Of a stretch of DNA of 64,000 bases, positions 1 to 11,374 are shown in pieces. The stretch is from NCBI GenBank assembly GCA_018340805.1, contig JACMZG010001913.1:12928769-12992768 (forward strand), written 5' to 3'. Position 1 is the stretch's first letter. Each line of letters opens with the position of its first letter. The DNA is from Microvelia longipes. Its lineage: Eukaryota; Arthropoda; Insecta; Hemiptera; Veliidae. The notes beneath the pieces are model-generated. The model made no database searches. It worked only from the letters and a program-made list of their open reading frames with translations, and was not told where the DNA came from. Position numbers and translations under genes: made by a program.

Positions 1-551
1 AAAAAGTTACTCCTGGTCTAAATATACCGGGGGGAAAGTAACTAGTTGGAATAAAATAGGTTTAGTTACCATGGCAACCACAGTCTATCGTTTAGTTTTA
101 AAATTTTGACAGGTCAGTTTAGACACCACTGATTCTTAAGAAAAAAAAATTCCTGCAATAAGGGAGCGGGAAAAAACTATGTAAACAAATCAGGTAATTT
201 TACCCGTATTTTCTTGGAGATGTTTTTTTTACATTTCATTTGTGTAGTTTTATTTTAAATATAATTTTTAAGTTTAATTTAAAAGTAGTTTTCAAAACGA
301 TGAAATCAAAAGAAGAACCACAAACTAAGTAAACGATTGCCGGGAAGAAGGTTTTTCCCTACAGCGGTTATTGTGGTAGGGATTTTTTTTCTCTTTTTAA
401 GTGAGAGGTTGGCAGCGGCCAATCCCCAAAATACTTATGACCTTGGGGATTTTTAAACTGAACGATAGACTGTATGTTGCTCCGTATTTTCTCTTTAGCC
501 CAATTTAACGCACCTTTAGCTCTTAACTTAACTTAGACCTCAGTGTTTTAT
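1..551. other. No gene recognised
   Basis: AT-rich sequence with poly-A and poly-T runs. I see no convincing exon, RNA gene or named repeat here. Confidence 0.5.
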
Positions 552-860
552 ACATAGAGAAACATTACTAGAGGGGCCCTATTGGTTGAGTTTTGAAACA
601 CCGAAAAAGTAACCTGAACACCTTCGACTATCAATATAATCAAATAAACAGACCAAAAATACTGACTCTTACATAGTAGAACGGTAAAATACAATTCAAA
701 ACACAAAAAATGTGAGGAAAGACGAAAACAATTTATATATTATAACCTTAACTTACTCTGTAGAGGAGGTTTTAATGAGGTTACACAGAGCCCCTAAAAG
801 ATGTTTCAGGCCTCTCAATGTTATGAGATAGGCTGCGCCCCTTCTATTATATCTCTATGG
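552..860 (+). mobile_element. MITE family M310, copy 1
   Basis: About 310 bp with inverted ends. It opens near CATAGAGAAACATTACTAGA and closes with the complement of a similar end (CTATTATATCTCTATGG). The interior contains the landmark AGGTTACACAGAGCCCC. The same unit recurs at 4451-4751, 20453-20766, 48420-48640 and 49110-49425 in both orientations. It has no coding capacity, so it is inferred to be a non-autonomous DNA transposon; the superfamily is not determined. Confidence 0.75.
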
Positions 861-1526
861 TTTTATAGCGTTACTGAGAAAACAGCCGTTAAAATCATTA
901 AAAAATCCTCATTAGCTTATTTTTGTAATTAAAATCCGATAATTAATTTAATAATTAGTATTAATTAATACATCAGTTTATTTTGATTGAATTATTAAAT
1001 TATTTTATTTATTTCAACTAAAAACACCGACCGAAGAGCTGTTAAATTTAACTGAGGAGGCATACTATGTAAGGATTTATCCATTACACAATAAATCAAA
1101 AGGTATCTTAAATTCACCATTCTGCGATTTTTAACTCGTCGTTTGTACTGATTCCTCCGTCCTGGATGTAAAATTTTAAACTTACCACATGAGAGTAATT
1201 CGTTGAGGTGTAATTAACTTACTCGGCATCGCCTTGTGAGTTACTTAATGGTTTTCTTCGACAAGCATCTGCATCCAAATAAATAAAGTCAAGCTTGAAG
1301 ATTAAAGTATATAGCTCCTTCGGCTTTGGCATAAGGAACCAATTTGACTATACTTAGGGAGCAAAAACTTTATTTTCTCCCCAAGCCAGATAATAACCAT
1401 ATTTACGTTGCTCGGAACGTAAACTACACTTTTAAAATTGACATATAACACTGTTTTGTAAATTACTTATTGTTAATAAGTGAAGGAATTTTTAAATTTG
1501 TGTTGTCCAGAATAACACAATTTTGT
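861..1526. other. No gene recognised
   Basis: AT-rich spacer with many TTAATTAA-like stretches between a MITE and a 5S-R repeat. No coding or RNA signal seen. Confidence 0.5.
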
Positions 1527-1675
1527 CGAATCCTTGTCGGATTCGCTACGCTCATCCTTGCTACTTTATACTCGCTTGACAGTAAAACATAAGAATATTA
1601 GCTGCTGTTTCCCATCCACGGGCTGACCACGCTTGATGCTGCTTAACACTATAATGATCCGATAATGATCACTAT

Positions 1676-2011
1676 AGTATCAATTGATACTACCGAGTTT
1701 TGCAAAACATGAATAGTTGACACAATATAATTGTGCGAGAGACACCTAGGAAATTTAACAAGCAAAATGCAATGCTACATCTAGGAACTGTTCCATCATT
1801 CGACATTCGTCATCATTGATGGCTCGACATAATGTCATGTCAGGCTCTGTCGGCGCCCTGATGAGTTAGACGTAACGAAACAGAGTGGGACATGACATTA
1901 TGTCGAGCCATCAATGATGAAGAATATCGAATGATGGAACAGTTCCTAGATATAGCATTGCATTTTGCTTGTTACATTTCCTAGGTGTCTCTCGCACAAT
2001 TATAGTGTGTC
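1676..2011 (+). mobile_element. Palindromic insertion carrying a hammerhead ribozyme
   Basis: This 336-bp insertion is flanked by an exact 12-bp direct repeat AATGATCACTAT (1664-1675 and 2012-2023). Most of it is one near-perfect inverted repeat: the left arm is about 1718-1850 and the right arm about 1880-2012. Only 29 nt separate the arms, and those bases make up most of a hammerhead ribozyme core. It contains no ORF of note. Its transcript would fold into a rod of about 130 bp with the ribozyme at the closed end. The direct repeats suggest insertion with target duplication, either by retroposition of a self-cleaving RNA or as a foldback DNA element; the sequence does not decide which. I recognise no named family. 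Confidence 0.75.
1845..1885 (+). ncRNA. Hammerhead ribozyme core, type III topology
   Basis: In order: CTCTGT (stem III 5' strand, 1845-1850), C at 1851 (cleavage-site nucleotide, GTC triplet), GGCGCC (1852-1857, stem I position), CTGATGA (1858-1864), GTTA (1865-1868), loop GACG (1869-1872), TAAC (1873-1876), GAAA (1877-1880) and CAGAG (1881-1885). Stem II is a perfect 4-bp helix. Stem III pairs 6 bp including the required A15.1-U16.1, then continues through a small internal loop into the long palindrome arms. Every invariant core residue is present. The odd part is stem I, where only six self-complementary bases (GGCGCC) replace the usual hairpin. A monomer would be strained, while two molecules could pair through this segment. 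Cleavage is predicted after 1851 and has not been shown. Confidence 0.85.
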
Positions 2012-2489
2012 AATGATCACTATGTTAGATATAAAAGCTCTATTAAAAATGAAATTTCGTGAACACATTCATTATATTGAAGAATACACTCGTTCCAAAT
2101 TTAATTCCGATTAGGATATGAGTCCGATTTTTACCGGACTTTCCAAATTTTAATGATGTTAATAACTTTTATTTTAATATATGCTATTTAATAAAGTAGA
2201 ATTTAGAGACGAAATTAGAGACATTCGCTGGTTTATGTAGGACTAAATGGGTGTTGAATTTTAAATCTATCCAATTATTCATTCATGTTTGATTAATATT
2301 TTGCTAAGTCATTAATGAAGGTTATTAACGTCATGAAAATAAACTCCGGGAAGTACAATAGGACATAAAGTTTGATTTTTTGTGCTTAGTTTCAACTCTC
2401 TAGAATTATCAGTGAAGCAACAATGCTAACGATGCAGACACACATACACATACGGACATAGAAAACTTGGTAAAAGCTTTTCTGGTATT

Positions 2490-3062
2490 GAGTCACCCGT
2501 GGTGTAGTGGTTAAGGAACGCGGCCAATACACAGAATGAATGGACTTTAAACTTCCGAGTTTATTTAGTCATGGGTTCAATCCCAGCACGGGTCTCTGGG
2601 ATTTTTATGAGAGGGATAAAAATTCTGAATACATGTCCTTCAGAAGGGACGTAAAGCCGGTGGTCTCGAGCCTGTGTGTTGTCAGGTATTCTGTAATGAT
2701 CCCTTATCCTAAATGAAACTGGGTATAGGCAAAATTTAGGACCCTCATAGTAGATTCATTATAATACTATACTGTTTCTGCCTTGTAGTTTAAAGTGTGT
2801 GGAGGTTTGGTTTAACAGTTTAGGCACGTTTTGTTCCTAGGTTTCACTAGACTATAAGAGTCAGTGAAAATATGTATGATTGCTTGATAAAGCATGAGAG
2901 GAACCATAGAAATTCACGGCTCTTCTGTCTAGATTAGATGAAATATACCTACACTTGAAATTAAAAGTAGAACACTATCTTAGGGAGCTAGCAAAAAGAG
3001 TCCAACAACGTGGCCTACCTGCCTGATAGTTACGACCACTCCCCCCATATTACTACTACTAC
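2490..3062 (+). mobile_element. tRNA-derived SINE-B, copy 1
   Basis: Starts with a tRNA-like head containing an A-box-like GGTGTAGTGG near 2501 and a B box GGTTCAATCCC at 2574-2584. A unique body of about 450 bp follows, then a short (TAC)n end. It is flanked by the 9-bp target duplication TCTGGTATT (2481-2489 and 3063-3071). A second full copy is at 38338-38863 on the other strand, and fragments are at 23570-23655 and 63527-63595. Pol III-driven, LINE-mobilised retroposition is inferred from class. It lies inside a 5S-R repeat. Confidence 0.85.
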
Positions 3063-3273
3063 TCTGGTATTAAAAACACCTGAAACGAAATTTAGTAGGA
3101 AACTCGGTTTTGGATTCTTAGTGCAAATTCAATACTTTTCCTAACTTACCTTCGGTATAAACGAGAGAAAGTGAAATTATATAAAGGGAAAATAAAATAA
3201 GAAAAAGTGAAAACTAAGATACTTAATTATTTTTATTTAACAATACTTAAAAAAATATAAATGAAAAAATATT

Positions 3274-3690
3274 TTATTCGCCTCTATAAATAATTATGTT
3301 TTTATCCGTCTCGTGGATTTTCACTTCATATAATAACGTTGGATTTTCCATGAGTGAAGCTATTTTATTCCAAATAAAAATAGCGACGTTTTCAGTCGTA
3401 CTGACGACATTTTGGAAATATGGTACATCCTTATCGATATTTTTATGATCCAATGTGTCCATAACGGCTTCCTGTATGATTTTTTTTAAATCAGTTATGT
3501 TCATAACCATACCTGTATCTGGCGAAACGGGTCCTTTTAACGTAACTTCAAGTGTATAATTATGTCCGTGACCATGATAATTATTACACTTGCCGTACGT
3601 TGCTAGATTGTCTTCGTCACTCAAAAACGTACTGTGTAAACGGTGGCACGCGCTAAATTTTTCAACTCGTGTTAAATAAGCTATCGCCAT
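3274..3690 (-). CDS. pr: 6-pyruvoyl-tetrahydropterin synthase
   Basis: Converts 7,8-dihydroneopterin triphosphate to 6-pyruvoyl-tetrahydropterin, the second step of tetrahydrobiopterin synthesis and, in insects, of eye-pigment pterins; a cytosolic enzyme. The single ORF of 138 residues is close to the usual animal length. Family zinc ligands are visible as His16 (in ACHRLHS) and His41/His43 (in YHGHGHNY). The catalytic Cys35 lies in GKCNN, the Asp81-His82 pair in LDHKN, and the pterin-anchoring Glu127 in KIHETD. The ATG at 3690 fits the family N-terminus. An AATAAA overlaps the stop codon and a second lies about 35 nt further on. There is no intron and no adjacent poly-A tract, so it may be a naturally intronless gene or an old intact retrocopy. 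It is one of the few undamaged ORFs in the window. Confidence 0.93.
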   Translation of the reverse strand: MAIAYLTRVEKFSACHRLHSTFLSDEDNLATYGKCNNYHGHGHNYTLEVTLKGPVSPDTGMVMNITDLKKIIQEAVMDTLDHKNIDKDVPYFQNVVSTTENVAIFIWNKIASLMENPTLLYEVKIHETDKNIIIYRGE

Positions 3691-4450
3691 TTTAAATTCG
3701 ATTTAAATACACTTAGAATAATATCTAACTTTAGAAAAAAAAATAGTAAAAAGTTAAAGATAATTTAGGAACGATAAAAACTTATCGATGTTTGCAGCAC
3801 AAAAGACGACAACAGACTGAGACTGAATGAGTAACTGATAGTTTTACTTGTTGATTATATTTATTTACCATTTATATCTTTATTTAATCACACTTCCCTT
3901 CTAATATCAGACCTATGAATCTTCAAAACCTAAAAAATACAAATATAAAAAATCAATAAAATATATATCTAAACACATATTAACGATTAATTTATTATTT
4001 GTTATTAAGATTTTATTAGTTGACATATATAAAGTTTTATAGTTCTCTTATGTAGACTTGGATTACGTAATTTGTCGGGTGTATTTTTTTGTAATTTTTA
4101 CCAGTGTCCGTGATTATATTACAAGTTTTTGAACTTAATATTACGTAATAGATGATGGAATGCCGGGACTTTATTATTTTTTAATAGATTTATTTAAACC
4201 TTAATTTAAAATAAACAGTAATTTAATTATTATATCGTCATGATTTTATCATCTTCGTTGTTATTTTTTCATATTTGTTTGTTTATTTTTAAAAATATTA
4301 CATCCTTTTAGAAATTCATAAGAAGTTGTTTGAAGTCATAGGGATCGAAGTTAGTAACATCTCTTGGAATTTAAAAGACGTGAGTTATTGCCATAGGGAT
4401 TAAAGTGCATAGCATCACTTTGAAGTACGAGTATATAGTAAGTTGGGTAA
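3691..4450. other. Upstream region of the synthase gene
   Basis: AT-rich and non-coding as far as I can see. The promoter of the minus-strand synthase gene should lie at its left end, just beyond 3690. No clear TATA box can be chosen among the many AT runs. Confidence 0.4.
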
Positions 4451-4751
4451 TGTCCAGAGGGGCCATAGCCTATCTTAATACATTATGAGTCCTGTAACAT
4501 CATTTTGGGCTCTGTGTAACCTCATTGGAACCTCTTTTAAGTGTAAGCTAAGGTTATAAAAAAAATCATTTTTTTTTCGGCTTCCTGCACATTGTTTTTG
4601 TTATGATTTATATTTTCTGTGTTTTACTATATGAATCACTGTAATTTTGTTCTGTTCATTTGATTATAAATAGTTAAAAGTGTTCAGGTTACTTTTTCGA
4701 TGTTTCAAAATTCAACCAATAAATTACCCCTCTAGCAATATATCTCTATGG
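4451..4751 (-). mobile_element. MITE family M310, copy 2
   Basis: Inverted relative to copy 1. Landmarks are CATAGCCTATCTTAATACAT, GGCTCTGTGTAACCTCATTGG and the closing ATATCTCTATGG. The left terminus is eroded. Confidence 0.7.
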
Positions 4752-5173
4752 TCATAGGTATTAAAGTTCTTACGGAGTGTAACTTTATTCAACAGATACC
4801 CATCTGATAAGTTAAAAAACATCTGATTAGTACTAGATTAGTGTTGTGTTTATTCATCAAGGTACTCGTGGCGGGAAAAGTTGCTTAGCGGCGGAAAAGC
4901 TAACTCATCACCTCGGCGAGAATATGAGCTTATCGTAAACCTGATAATTACCTTCTTTATACTTTGCGCGTTAAATTTGAAACAACCACCCCTAAATTAT
5001 AGAACCGGCAGTAATAATATTATTTTTAGATTAGATTTATGTTATAATACTTTCCATTTGTACTATACATGGAGGTTATTTCCTCAACTAAATAATACAA
5101 ATTTGCATGGTTTAAATATTTAGTTAAAAAACATTTCTATTAAGAGGAAAGAACACTGGTGATTTATTTATAT
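4752..5173. other. No gene recognised
   Basis: A spacer between a MITE and a 5S-R fragment. The 80-codon ORF here has no recognisable domain and is probably chance. Confidence 0.4.
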
Positions 5174-5606
5174 TATTACTTTTCCTCTTTTATACCGTAG
5201 GTATATAGGAAAAGTATTGTGTTTGCATAAAAATCCGAAACCGGGTTAAAACCGGAATTATCCGTTTCAGGTGTTTTAAAGGCCTCCTGATTGGTTTTCA
5301 CAAAGTTGTCTGTCTGTATATGTATGTGTGTGTGTGTGTGTTGTCATCGTAGCGCCCAGTGTATTAATGCTAGAGAGTTGAAACTTCGTACAACAATCAG
5401 TCTACCACTGTGGTGCTGTTAGGAAAAGATTTGTTTATGACGTCATTACCCGCAATAATTTACTCAGCGAAAATTTCAAAACATTATAAAACGCGGAAAA
5501 ATTATGCGATCGGATTGAGATTAAGCATGTATATAGCCATGTATAAGACTAACATATGTGACAAATTTCATCTTACTATCAGCATTGGTTACGTTTTTAT
5601 TGGCTA
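5174..5606 (+). repeat. 5S-R repeat, 5'-side fragment
   Basis: Begins with the hairpin landmark ACTTTTCCTC...TATACCGTAGGTATATAGGAAAAGT. It then follows the family order: the CCGAAACCGGG segment, a (TG)n stretch, TGCTAGAGAGTTGAAACTT, TGACGTCATTA and ATGCGATCGGATTGAGATT. It stops near 5606, before the 5S-like block, so it is truncated. Confidence 0.75.
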
Positions 5607-5663
5607 AATACGCAAGGACTTGAAGAAATCATTATAGTACTAACATTAGGAGTTCTCATTTAC

Positions 5664-6113
5664 GTGAGGAAAACAATTCTACTGGTACTCTCCAAGATGG
5701 CGAACCAATAGAATCGTTTTCTTAACACGCTTTTGGTGTAATTGATAGATGACCTATCCAAAGGCGCGAAAACCCTGTGAAGGAAACGATTCTATTAGTA
5801 CTCTGACCTAATCACCTAAAGATGGCGAACCAATAGAATGGTCTCCCTAACACGGTTTTGGTTTAATTGATAGGTGACCTTACCAATGGCGCGAAACCCC
5901 TGTGAGGAAAACGATTCTGTTGGTACTCAAATCTCATCCAAGATGGCGAACCAATACAATTGTATTCCTAACACGTTTTGGTGCAATTGATAAGTGACCT
6001 TACCCAAGGCGCGAAAACCCTGTGAGGGAAACGATTCTATTGGTACTATGACCTAATCTAAGATGGCGGACCAATAGAATCGTCTTTCTAACACGGCTTT
6101 GATGCGATTGATA
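5664..6113 (+). repeat. Tandem repeat, about 123-bp unit, about 4 copies
   Basis: Each unit contains ACGATTCTATTGGTACTC, AAGATGGCGAACCAATAGAA and GGCGCGAAAACCCTGTGAGG. The units diverge by scattered substitutions and small indels. Each carries both CCAATAGAAT and ATTCTATTGG, so it can fold back locally. Confidence 0.8.
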
Positions 6114-6361
6114 ACGCTTAATATAACCAACTATTATTTTAGTAGATCTCGAAGCAAGTACTAGTATAATCTAAGCTATTTGTAGGCTGACGTATTCTGT
6201 ACGGTAATTTAGGATCTAATTAATTAAGTAATTTATATTATATATAATTAAGTTCCACACTAGAGGATTTTAAAATCCTGTGCTGTATCACGCTTGCTTA
6301 AAAAACTAAATAAAAACATGCCATAATAAAATGTAGTACAAAAAACCTGATAAAAATAAAA

Positions 6362-7034
6362 AATTCTGGCGCGGTGGTCCGCATGTCGGGCGAATTTCCT
6401 TTGATGCGTGTTTCCGTGCTTTTTATATAAGTTTACAACTACTAAATAAATAATTCCGGCGCGGTGGTCCGCTGTCGGGCGAATTTCATTTAGAATACGT
6501 GTTTCCGTGCTAAACAACCATTTTCTTGCTTATGCAAGAACCATGCCCATTGCGTGGTTCTAGAACCTAAGCAGTTACTCAATTGTCAAGCACTGCTCGT
6601 AACTCATTTTGTCTGTATTTTCCAAAGGAAATGCGCATAACTATCCAGTTGGTTGCACAAAACTATGCCTCTAAAATTAGAAGTACGCTCTATTATTTGC
6701 ACTAGTTTAAAGCTTAGTTACTTATCTTTAAGCTTAGTCAGTTATCTTTAAAGGTTTTAGCGCATTTCCTTTGGAAAATACAGACAAATGAGTTACGAGC
6801 AGTGCTTGACAATTGAGTAACTGCTTAGGTTCTAGAACCACGCAATGGGCATGGTTCTTGCATAAGCAAGAAAATGGTTGTTTAGCACGGAAACACGTAT
6901 TCTAAATGAAATTCGCCCGACAGCGGACCACCGCGCCGGAATTATTTATTTAGTAGTTTGTAAACTTATATAAAAAGCACGGAAACACGCATCAAAGGAA
7001 ATTCGCCCGACATGCGGACCACCGCGCCAGAATT
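6362..7034. mobile_element. Foldback element FB1 with 275-bp inverted arms
   Basis: Left arm 6362-6636 and right arm 6760-7034 are nearly perfect inverted copies around a spacer of about 123 bp. Each arm holds two related subunits with GGCGCGGTGGTCCGC and GTCGGGCGAATTTC, then a hairpin-forming TTGCTTATGCAAG, and ends at the spacer with TCCAAAGGAAATGCGC. Diverged relatives lie at 21930-22290, 41340-41725 and 59105-59330, with a partial copy near 28480-28545. There is no coding capacity. Confidence 0.85.
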
Positions 7035-7089
7035 ATTTCCTAGTTGTAAACTTATATTAGGTAAAAAAACGATAAAAAATGATCGACCC

Positions 7090-7480
7090 TTCCAGGATGT
7101 GAACCCAGGTACCCTGAGTTTGAGTGGTTGTATTGACTCCGGACCACTGGCATTCATCTCAGAGGCCCAAAAAACATTGAAAACGACACCCTACTCGAAA
7201 TTTAATTTTCAACGACCGTAATTTTGGTTTTCTATAATTTTTGTGGTTTTTTTGACTTTTTGGTAACTTAAAGTGGTCGTATCGACTTCGGACTGGTTTC
7301 ATTCGATTCCGCGCCCAAATTACATTGAAAACGACACCCTACTCAAAATTTATTTTTTATCGACCTAAATTTTGGTTTTCGGGAATTTAGAATGGTTTTT
7401 TCGATTGTTAGGTCACTTAGAGTGGTCGTATCGACTTCGGACCGGTTTCATTCGATTCAGCGTCTCAAAAAACATAAATA
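7090..7480 (+). repeat. Diverged tandem repeat, about 150-bp unit, 3 copies
   Basis: Recurring segments are AACGACACCCTACTC, TGGTCGTATCGACTTCGGAC and GGTTTCATTCGATTC. A related single segment occurs at 59735-59800. No coding sense is apparent. Confidence 0.65.
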
Positions 7481-7484
7481 TTGA

Positions 7485-7689
7485 CCTTTTTTGCGGCAAA
7501 AAATATTAACCCTGAAATTTGCCGATTTTTTGAAAATTTCGCTGACTCAGCAAACCGGGTTGATAACGTCACAAAAACCTGGTTTTCAATAGGGTTCGTG
7601 TCCTCCCGAAGGTTGATTTTTGTACCAAGTTTGGTTAAAAAATATTAATCCGTTCGAAAGATAGAGTGTTTACAAGAAAGTGTCTAGAA

Positions 7690-7765
<76 letters not shown>

Positions 7766-7900
7766 AAGTTTCAAAAAAAGTATTTTTTCGTCATAAGGGA
7801 CCTCTGAAACGGATTTGTGTCGTGGTCCGAGGTTCGAATTCCGCCATGACGCCTATCCCATTAGGCGAATTTTCAAAAGGAAATTCGCTAAAAGATAATT
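7485..7900 (+). repeat. Interspersed repeat family C, copy 1
   Basis: Shares an ordered set of segments with 10670-10946: CTTTTTGCGGCAAAA, GCTGACTCAGCAAACC, AACGTCACAAAAACC, TTTTTCGTCATAAGG, a B-box-like GGTTCGAATTCC, and a terminal short inverted repeat around AAAGGAAATTCGCTAAAAGA. A (TA)n tract (7693-7765) has expanded inside it. The B-box-like motif hints at a tRNA-related origin but no A box is evident. A third partial copy lies at 59590-59790. Confidence 0.65.
7693..7765. repeat. (TA)n microsatellite
   Basis: About 70 bp of nearly uninterrupted TA dinucleotides inside a family C repeat. Confidence 0.95.
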
Positions 7901-10394
7901 GAATAAATATTTAATATCAATCTTAGATATTAATATTCATTATCGATAATTAAAAAAATCTAATATATATTTTTTTTTAACTAATTAAATTACTTATAAG
8001 TCTTTTTATTTTTTTAACATTTTCAAAATAATAAATTAATTATTTTACTGTCTAACTTAAATTATTTAGTTAAGTAATAATTCTTAAAGACTTAATGGAT
8101 TTTATGAATTATTTTTTGTAAGTTCTTAATTATTTAATATAATTATTATAAATCAAATCAATAATATTTCATTTTATTCTATTCTAAATAGACTTATATT
8201 TATTGTAGTTATTAATCTTTTTTTATATATTTTATTGATTAATACAACAACAGTTATGATTGTTACAAGTATTAGAGTTACATAGTTTTAGTGGGTTGAG
8301 AGACTTGGTAGAGAAACAATGCAGTGATCGCACTCTGGTGGGAGTAATTAAAATTAGTAAAAAATGGTAAATAAATTGTAAATAAAAATAAAAATAATAA
8401 GTTGAATAAATAATAATAATAATAGTTTAAAAAATAAAATAATAATAATAATAATTAGATAAATAATCATATTTCAGTTCTTAATTTAGCTAAAAAATAC
8501 ATTATTATTTTCAATATCTTACATTAATTCTTTTTGTTATGTAGAATTTATGTTCTATTCATATCTATTATAATAAAAAATGTTTCTTTAGTAGACCTGT
8601 AGAATAAAATAAATAACTATGCAATAAAATTACCTAAAATACTGGAAATTATTATCCTATAAGGTTACAAAATAAAAAGGTTATAAACAAAGCAGATATT
8701 ACACTAAACTGTTGCTCTTTTTTATTTAGAGGTTTGTGACACTCCCGTTTATTGATTTTATACGCATGGGCAGAAGGTGTTACACTGTGCGGAAAATAAT
8801 CGATTTATTTTAATCTAAAGTCAGTATCGATAGGTAAACCTAAAGTCGATATGTTCGTCATCACCTTTGTTAAAGATCCTTGGAAAAGTTTTAGAAAATT
8901 ATTCCAGGTTTCATATTTTAAAATGACATTCTAACATTTAAGAAGGAAGGGGGTTTCCCGGTCCTTTCCGGGTAAATCCATTTAAAAGCAAGATCCCCTA
9001 TAGGCCACGGATCTGGTACAATTCAAGGCTGCTAGTTTCCTCTATTTCATGGCGTATTTCAGTAATAGTATATTATGCTACTAGGCAGGATGGAATTTTG
9101 CAGACGAGTTTTATCAATTAGTCCCCGAGCCGAAGGCGAGGGCATGCTATGGGAATTTCCAGCTTTGCCTGGTAACTAATCAGCCAATGGCGATTTGACT
9201 GCAAAGGCGGAGCCGATGCAGACAAATGCTAGAACGAGTCAGCAATGTTTACTTTGCTGCATAGTAGCATATATTATTTTATCTACTTACAGCAGAAAAG
9301 TTTTAAATTCTTACTGCGAGATTTTGCTGGCAGTAAAGACTGTCTTGAAGTTGATGCAATACTTAAAATATCAGGTGGCGTGTGGTCCAATAATTCATCA
9401 GTGTCAACAATGTTTCTATGTTCATTCTCCTTATTATTTATTTGATTCAAAATGATTATTATCAACTTTTTGTCTGTTTTTAAAAGTTACCGTTTATATA
9501 CGTTTTATATTACCTACTGCCTTTATTTAAACAAAGTAAATGAACAAAAAATAAAAAAAACCCGATGGCACAAATTTGACAACTCATGGTGAAAAATTAA
9601 AAGAAGCCGTAGATATCAGGGTTGCCAACTTTATTTTTTTAAATTATATTATAATGTTTATTGTAAACAAATGTAATACTTGTATTAATAGTAATAATTA
9701 TACCGTAATATATTGTGATATTATTAAAAAAATATAATAAATAGCACAAAGAATCATTGCTGACAAAGTGAAAAACACTAAAATTTACTTAATAACCTGC
9801 AACATAATAACCTCAAATAATTTCATTCCTCCTCCTTGGGAGTTTTGACTTTCTTACCGTTATATTTAAATGTATGTATGTATTATTGTAATAGTAAGCA
9901 ATTTTCCCGTACTGTTTTTAAATATTTTGTTGACAGTGTAGGCAAAATGACATTTTGCAGCTTAAAAACAGTTCGGTAATGAGCAATTTTACAGCCGTAA
10001 GTAGATAAAAGTATTATATGAGAAAAACATAATATGCTCTATTTTCAGCAATAAACTTTTGTCTTTATATCTTGGATTATTTAAAACGGTGCGTTTTTTT
10101 TCAATTTTCTAAAACAGTTTCAAAGATAATTAAAATGAAATAAGAACAAAGAGGAGTAAACTAGCCTTATAGAGTGTAATTATGTTCTTAAAAGACAAAA
10201 TATTCCAAAAGACAATCAAAAAGAAGTTAAATGTCCATATTACCTCTTAATGTGGCTATTATCTCATCCAAAAGGGTAAATTATTGTTTTCTGAACCGTG
10301 CTTTAAAAATTGAGGATTATTATTCCACACCGGGGGCAAACAGTCATAAATCTCGTAACTAGACTCAAGAGGGAACATTAACTTCTTCTTACTT
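7901..10394. other. AT-rich intergenic DNA
   Basis: No exon or RNA gene recognised. 8240-8343 is a single-unit relative of the minisatellite at 55785-56205. GC-richer pieces near 8935-9230 contain short ORFs on both strands, none with a recognisable domain. The rest is poly-A/T-rich. Confidence 0.45.
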
Positions 10395-10451
10395 ACTCGA
10401 CGATGTCGGTGAGACGTAATAGTCTATTACGACTCACCGACATCGTCGAGT
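10395..10451. repeat. Near-perfect 57-bp palindrome
   Basis: The arm ACTCGACGATGTCGGTGAG (10395-10413) is exactly inverted at 10433-10451. The inner bases also pair apart from one mismatch, leaving a 1-nt centre. In total about 27 of 28 positions pair, and the palindrome is GC-richer than its surroundings. It may be a cruciform or hairpin element; no function is assigned. Confidence 0.9.
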
Positions 10452-10529
10452 CGAAAAAGAAGAGAAAGAAAAATGCGAATTCCACAGTTTGACTTGTATT
10501 TACCTTTAATGTCTTTCTCTTAATCGTTT

Positions 10530-10640
10530 ATTCTTTCTGTTATATCTGGCACTGATGATGGCCTCATGTTAGGTTGAAAGCGCTTTGAATAAATTATTGT
10601 TTTGTGGAAAGACTCTTTTCTTCGCTCATTCAAGTATGAA
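10530..10640 (+). repeat. Repeated 3'-end-like module, copy 1
   Basis: Contains GCACTGATGATGGCC, GGTTGAAAGCGCTTTG, AATAAATTATTG and GTGGAAAGACTCTTTTC. The same order of segments occurs at 51290-51375, and its latter half at 60700-60785. It resembles a shared terminal segment of a retroelement family, but which one is not clear. Confidence 0.5.
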
Positions 10641-10669
10641 CAACTCCACTGGTGCTCATTCAAAATCAT

Positions 10670-10946
10670 AAAAATAACCTTTTTGCGGCAAAATAAGCCA
10701 ACCCTGAATTTTGCAGATTTTTTAAAATGTTGCTGACTCAGCAAACCTAGTTAATGACGTCACAAAAACCAGGTTTTCATTAGGGTTTGTGTCCCCCTCA
10801 AGGTTGGGTTTTGTAGCAAATTTGATTCTCTCGAAACCTATTTTTCGTCATAAGGTACCTCTGAAACCGATTTCTGTTGTCCAAGGTTCGTCTCCCGCTA
10901 TGACGCCTATACAATTAGCGAATTCATTTCCAAAGGAAATTCGCTA
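10670..10946 (+). repeat. Interspersed repeat family C, copy 2
   Basis: Same segment order as 7485-7900 without the (TA)n insertion. It ends in a compact inverted repeat TTTCCAAAGGAAA followed by TTCGCTAAAAG. Confidence 0.7.
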
Positions 10947-11111
10947 AAAGACTTGGAATTACAAGAATTATTTTTAAATGTAATGAACGGATCATTGTTA
11001 CTGTTAAAACTTCCAACAAAATCTAGTGAATTGGATCATGTTTATAACCTGACGATAAGAAATATGTAGTAGTGTTATCAGAGTCCAAGAGACTAGCGGT
11101 CGATATCGGCA

Positions 11112-11374
11112 ATAATGCTGTTAGGACAGGATTAAGAAAGATTGCTAGCAAAAGCAACTATATGCAGCTTCATCCTTTTCTAACACTTAAACTACGTTGT
11201 GAGAATTATTGTTTCTAAAGCTTTACAGTAGGGAGTCTTTATAAGAGCCTAGAGTCCCTACCACTTCGCCACTTTACAACAATTCTCACAACGTGGTTTA
11301 AGTGTCAGGACAGGATGGAGCTGCATATAGTTGCTATTTCTAGCAAACTTTTTTACTCCTGTTCTAACAGTATT
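11112..11374. mobile_element. Inverted-repeat element, about 105-bp arms
   Basis: The left arm (about 11112-11216) and right arm (about 11277-11374) are imperfect inverted copies. Outermost bases are CTGTTAGGACAGG and CCTGTTCTAACAG; shared inner segments include GCAACTATATGCAGCT and ACGTTGTGAGAATT. About 60 bp lie between. Non-coding and MITE-like. Confidence 0.75.

Larger units (their letters stand above)
1527..3172 (-). repeat. 5S-R repeat copy, interrupted twice
   Basis: A minus-strand copy of the 5S-R family. Its landmarks lie in the expected order: the ATTCGCTACGCTCATCC end near 1540, the 5S-like block (1600-1666), the TTTCAACTCTCTAG segment near 2390, the TTAAAAACACCTGAAACG segment (3070-3088), and the closing CGGTATAAACGAGAGAAAGT near 3153-3172. 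Two insertions split it: the hammerhead palindrome at 1676-2011 and a SINE at 2490-3062, each with direct repeats at its borders. Without them it would be about 0.75 kb, close to other full-length copies. Confidence 0.7.
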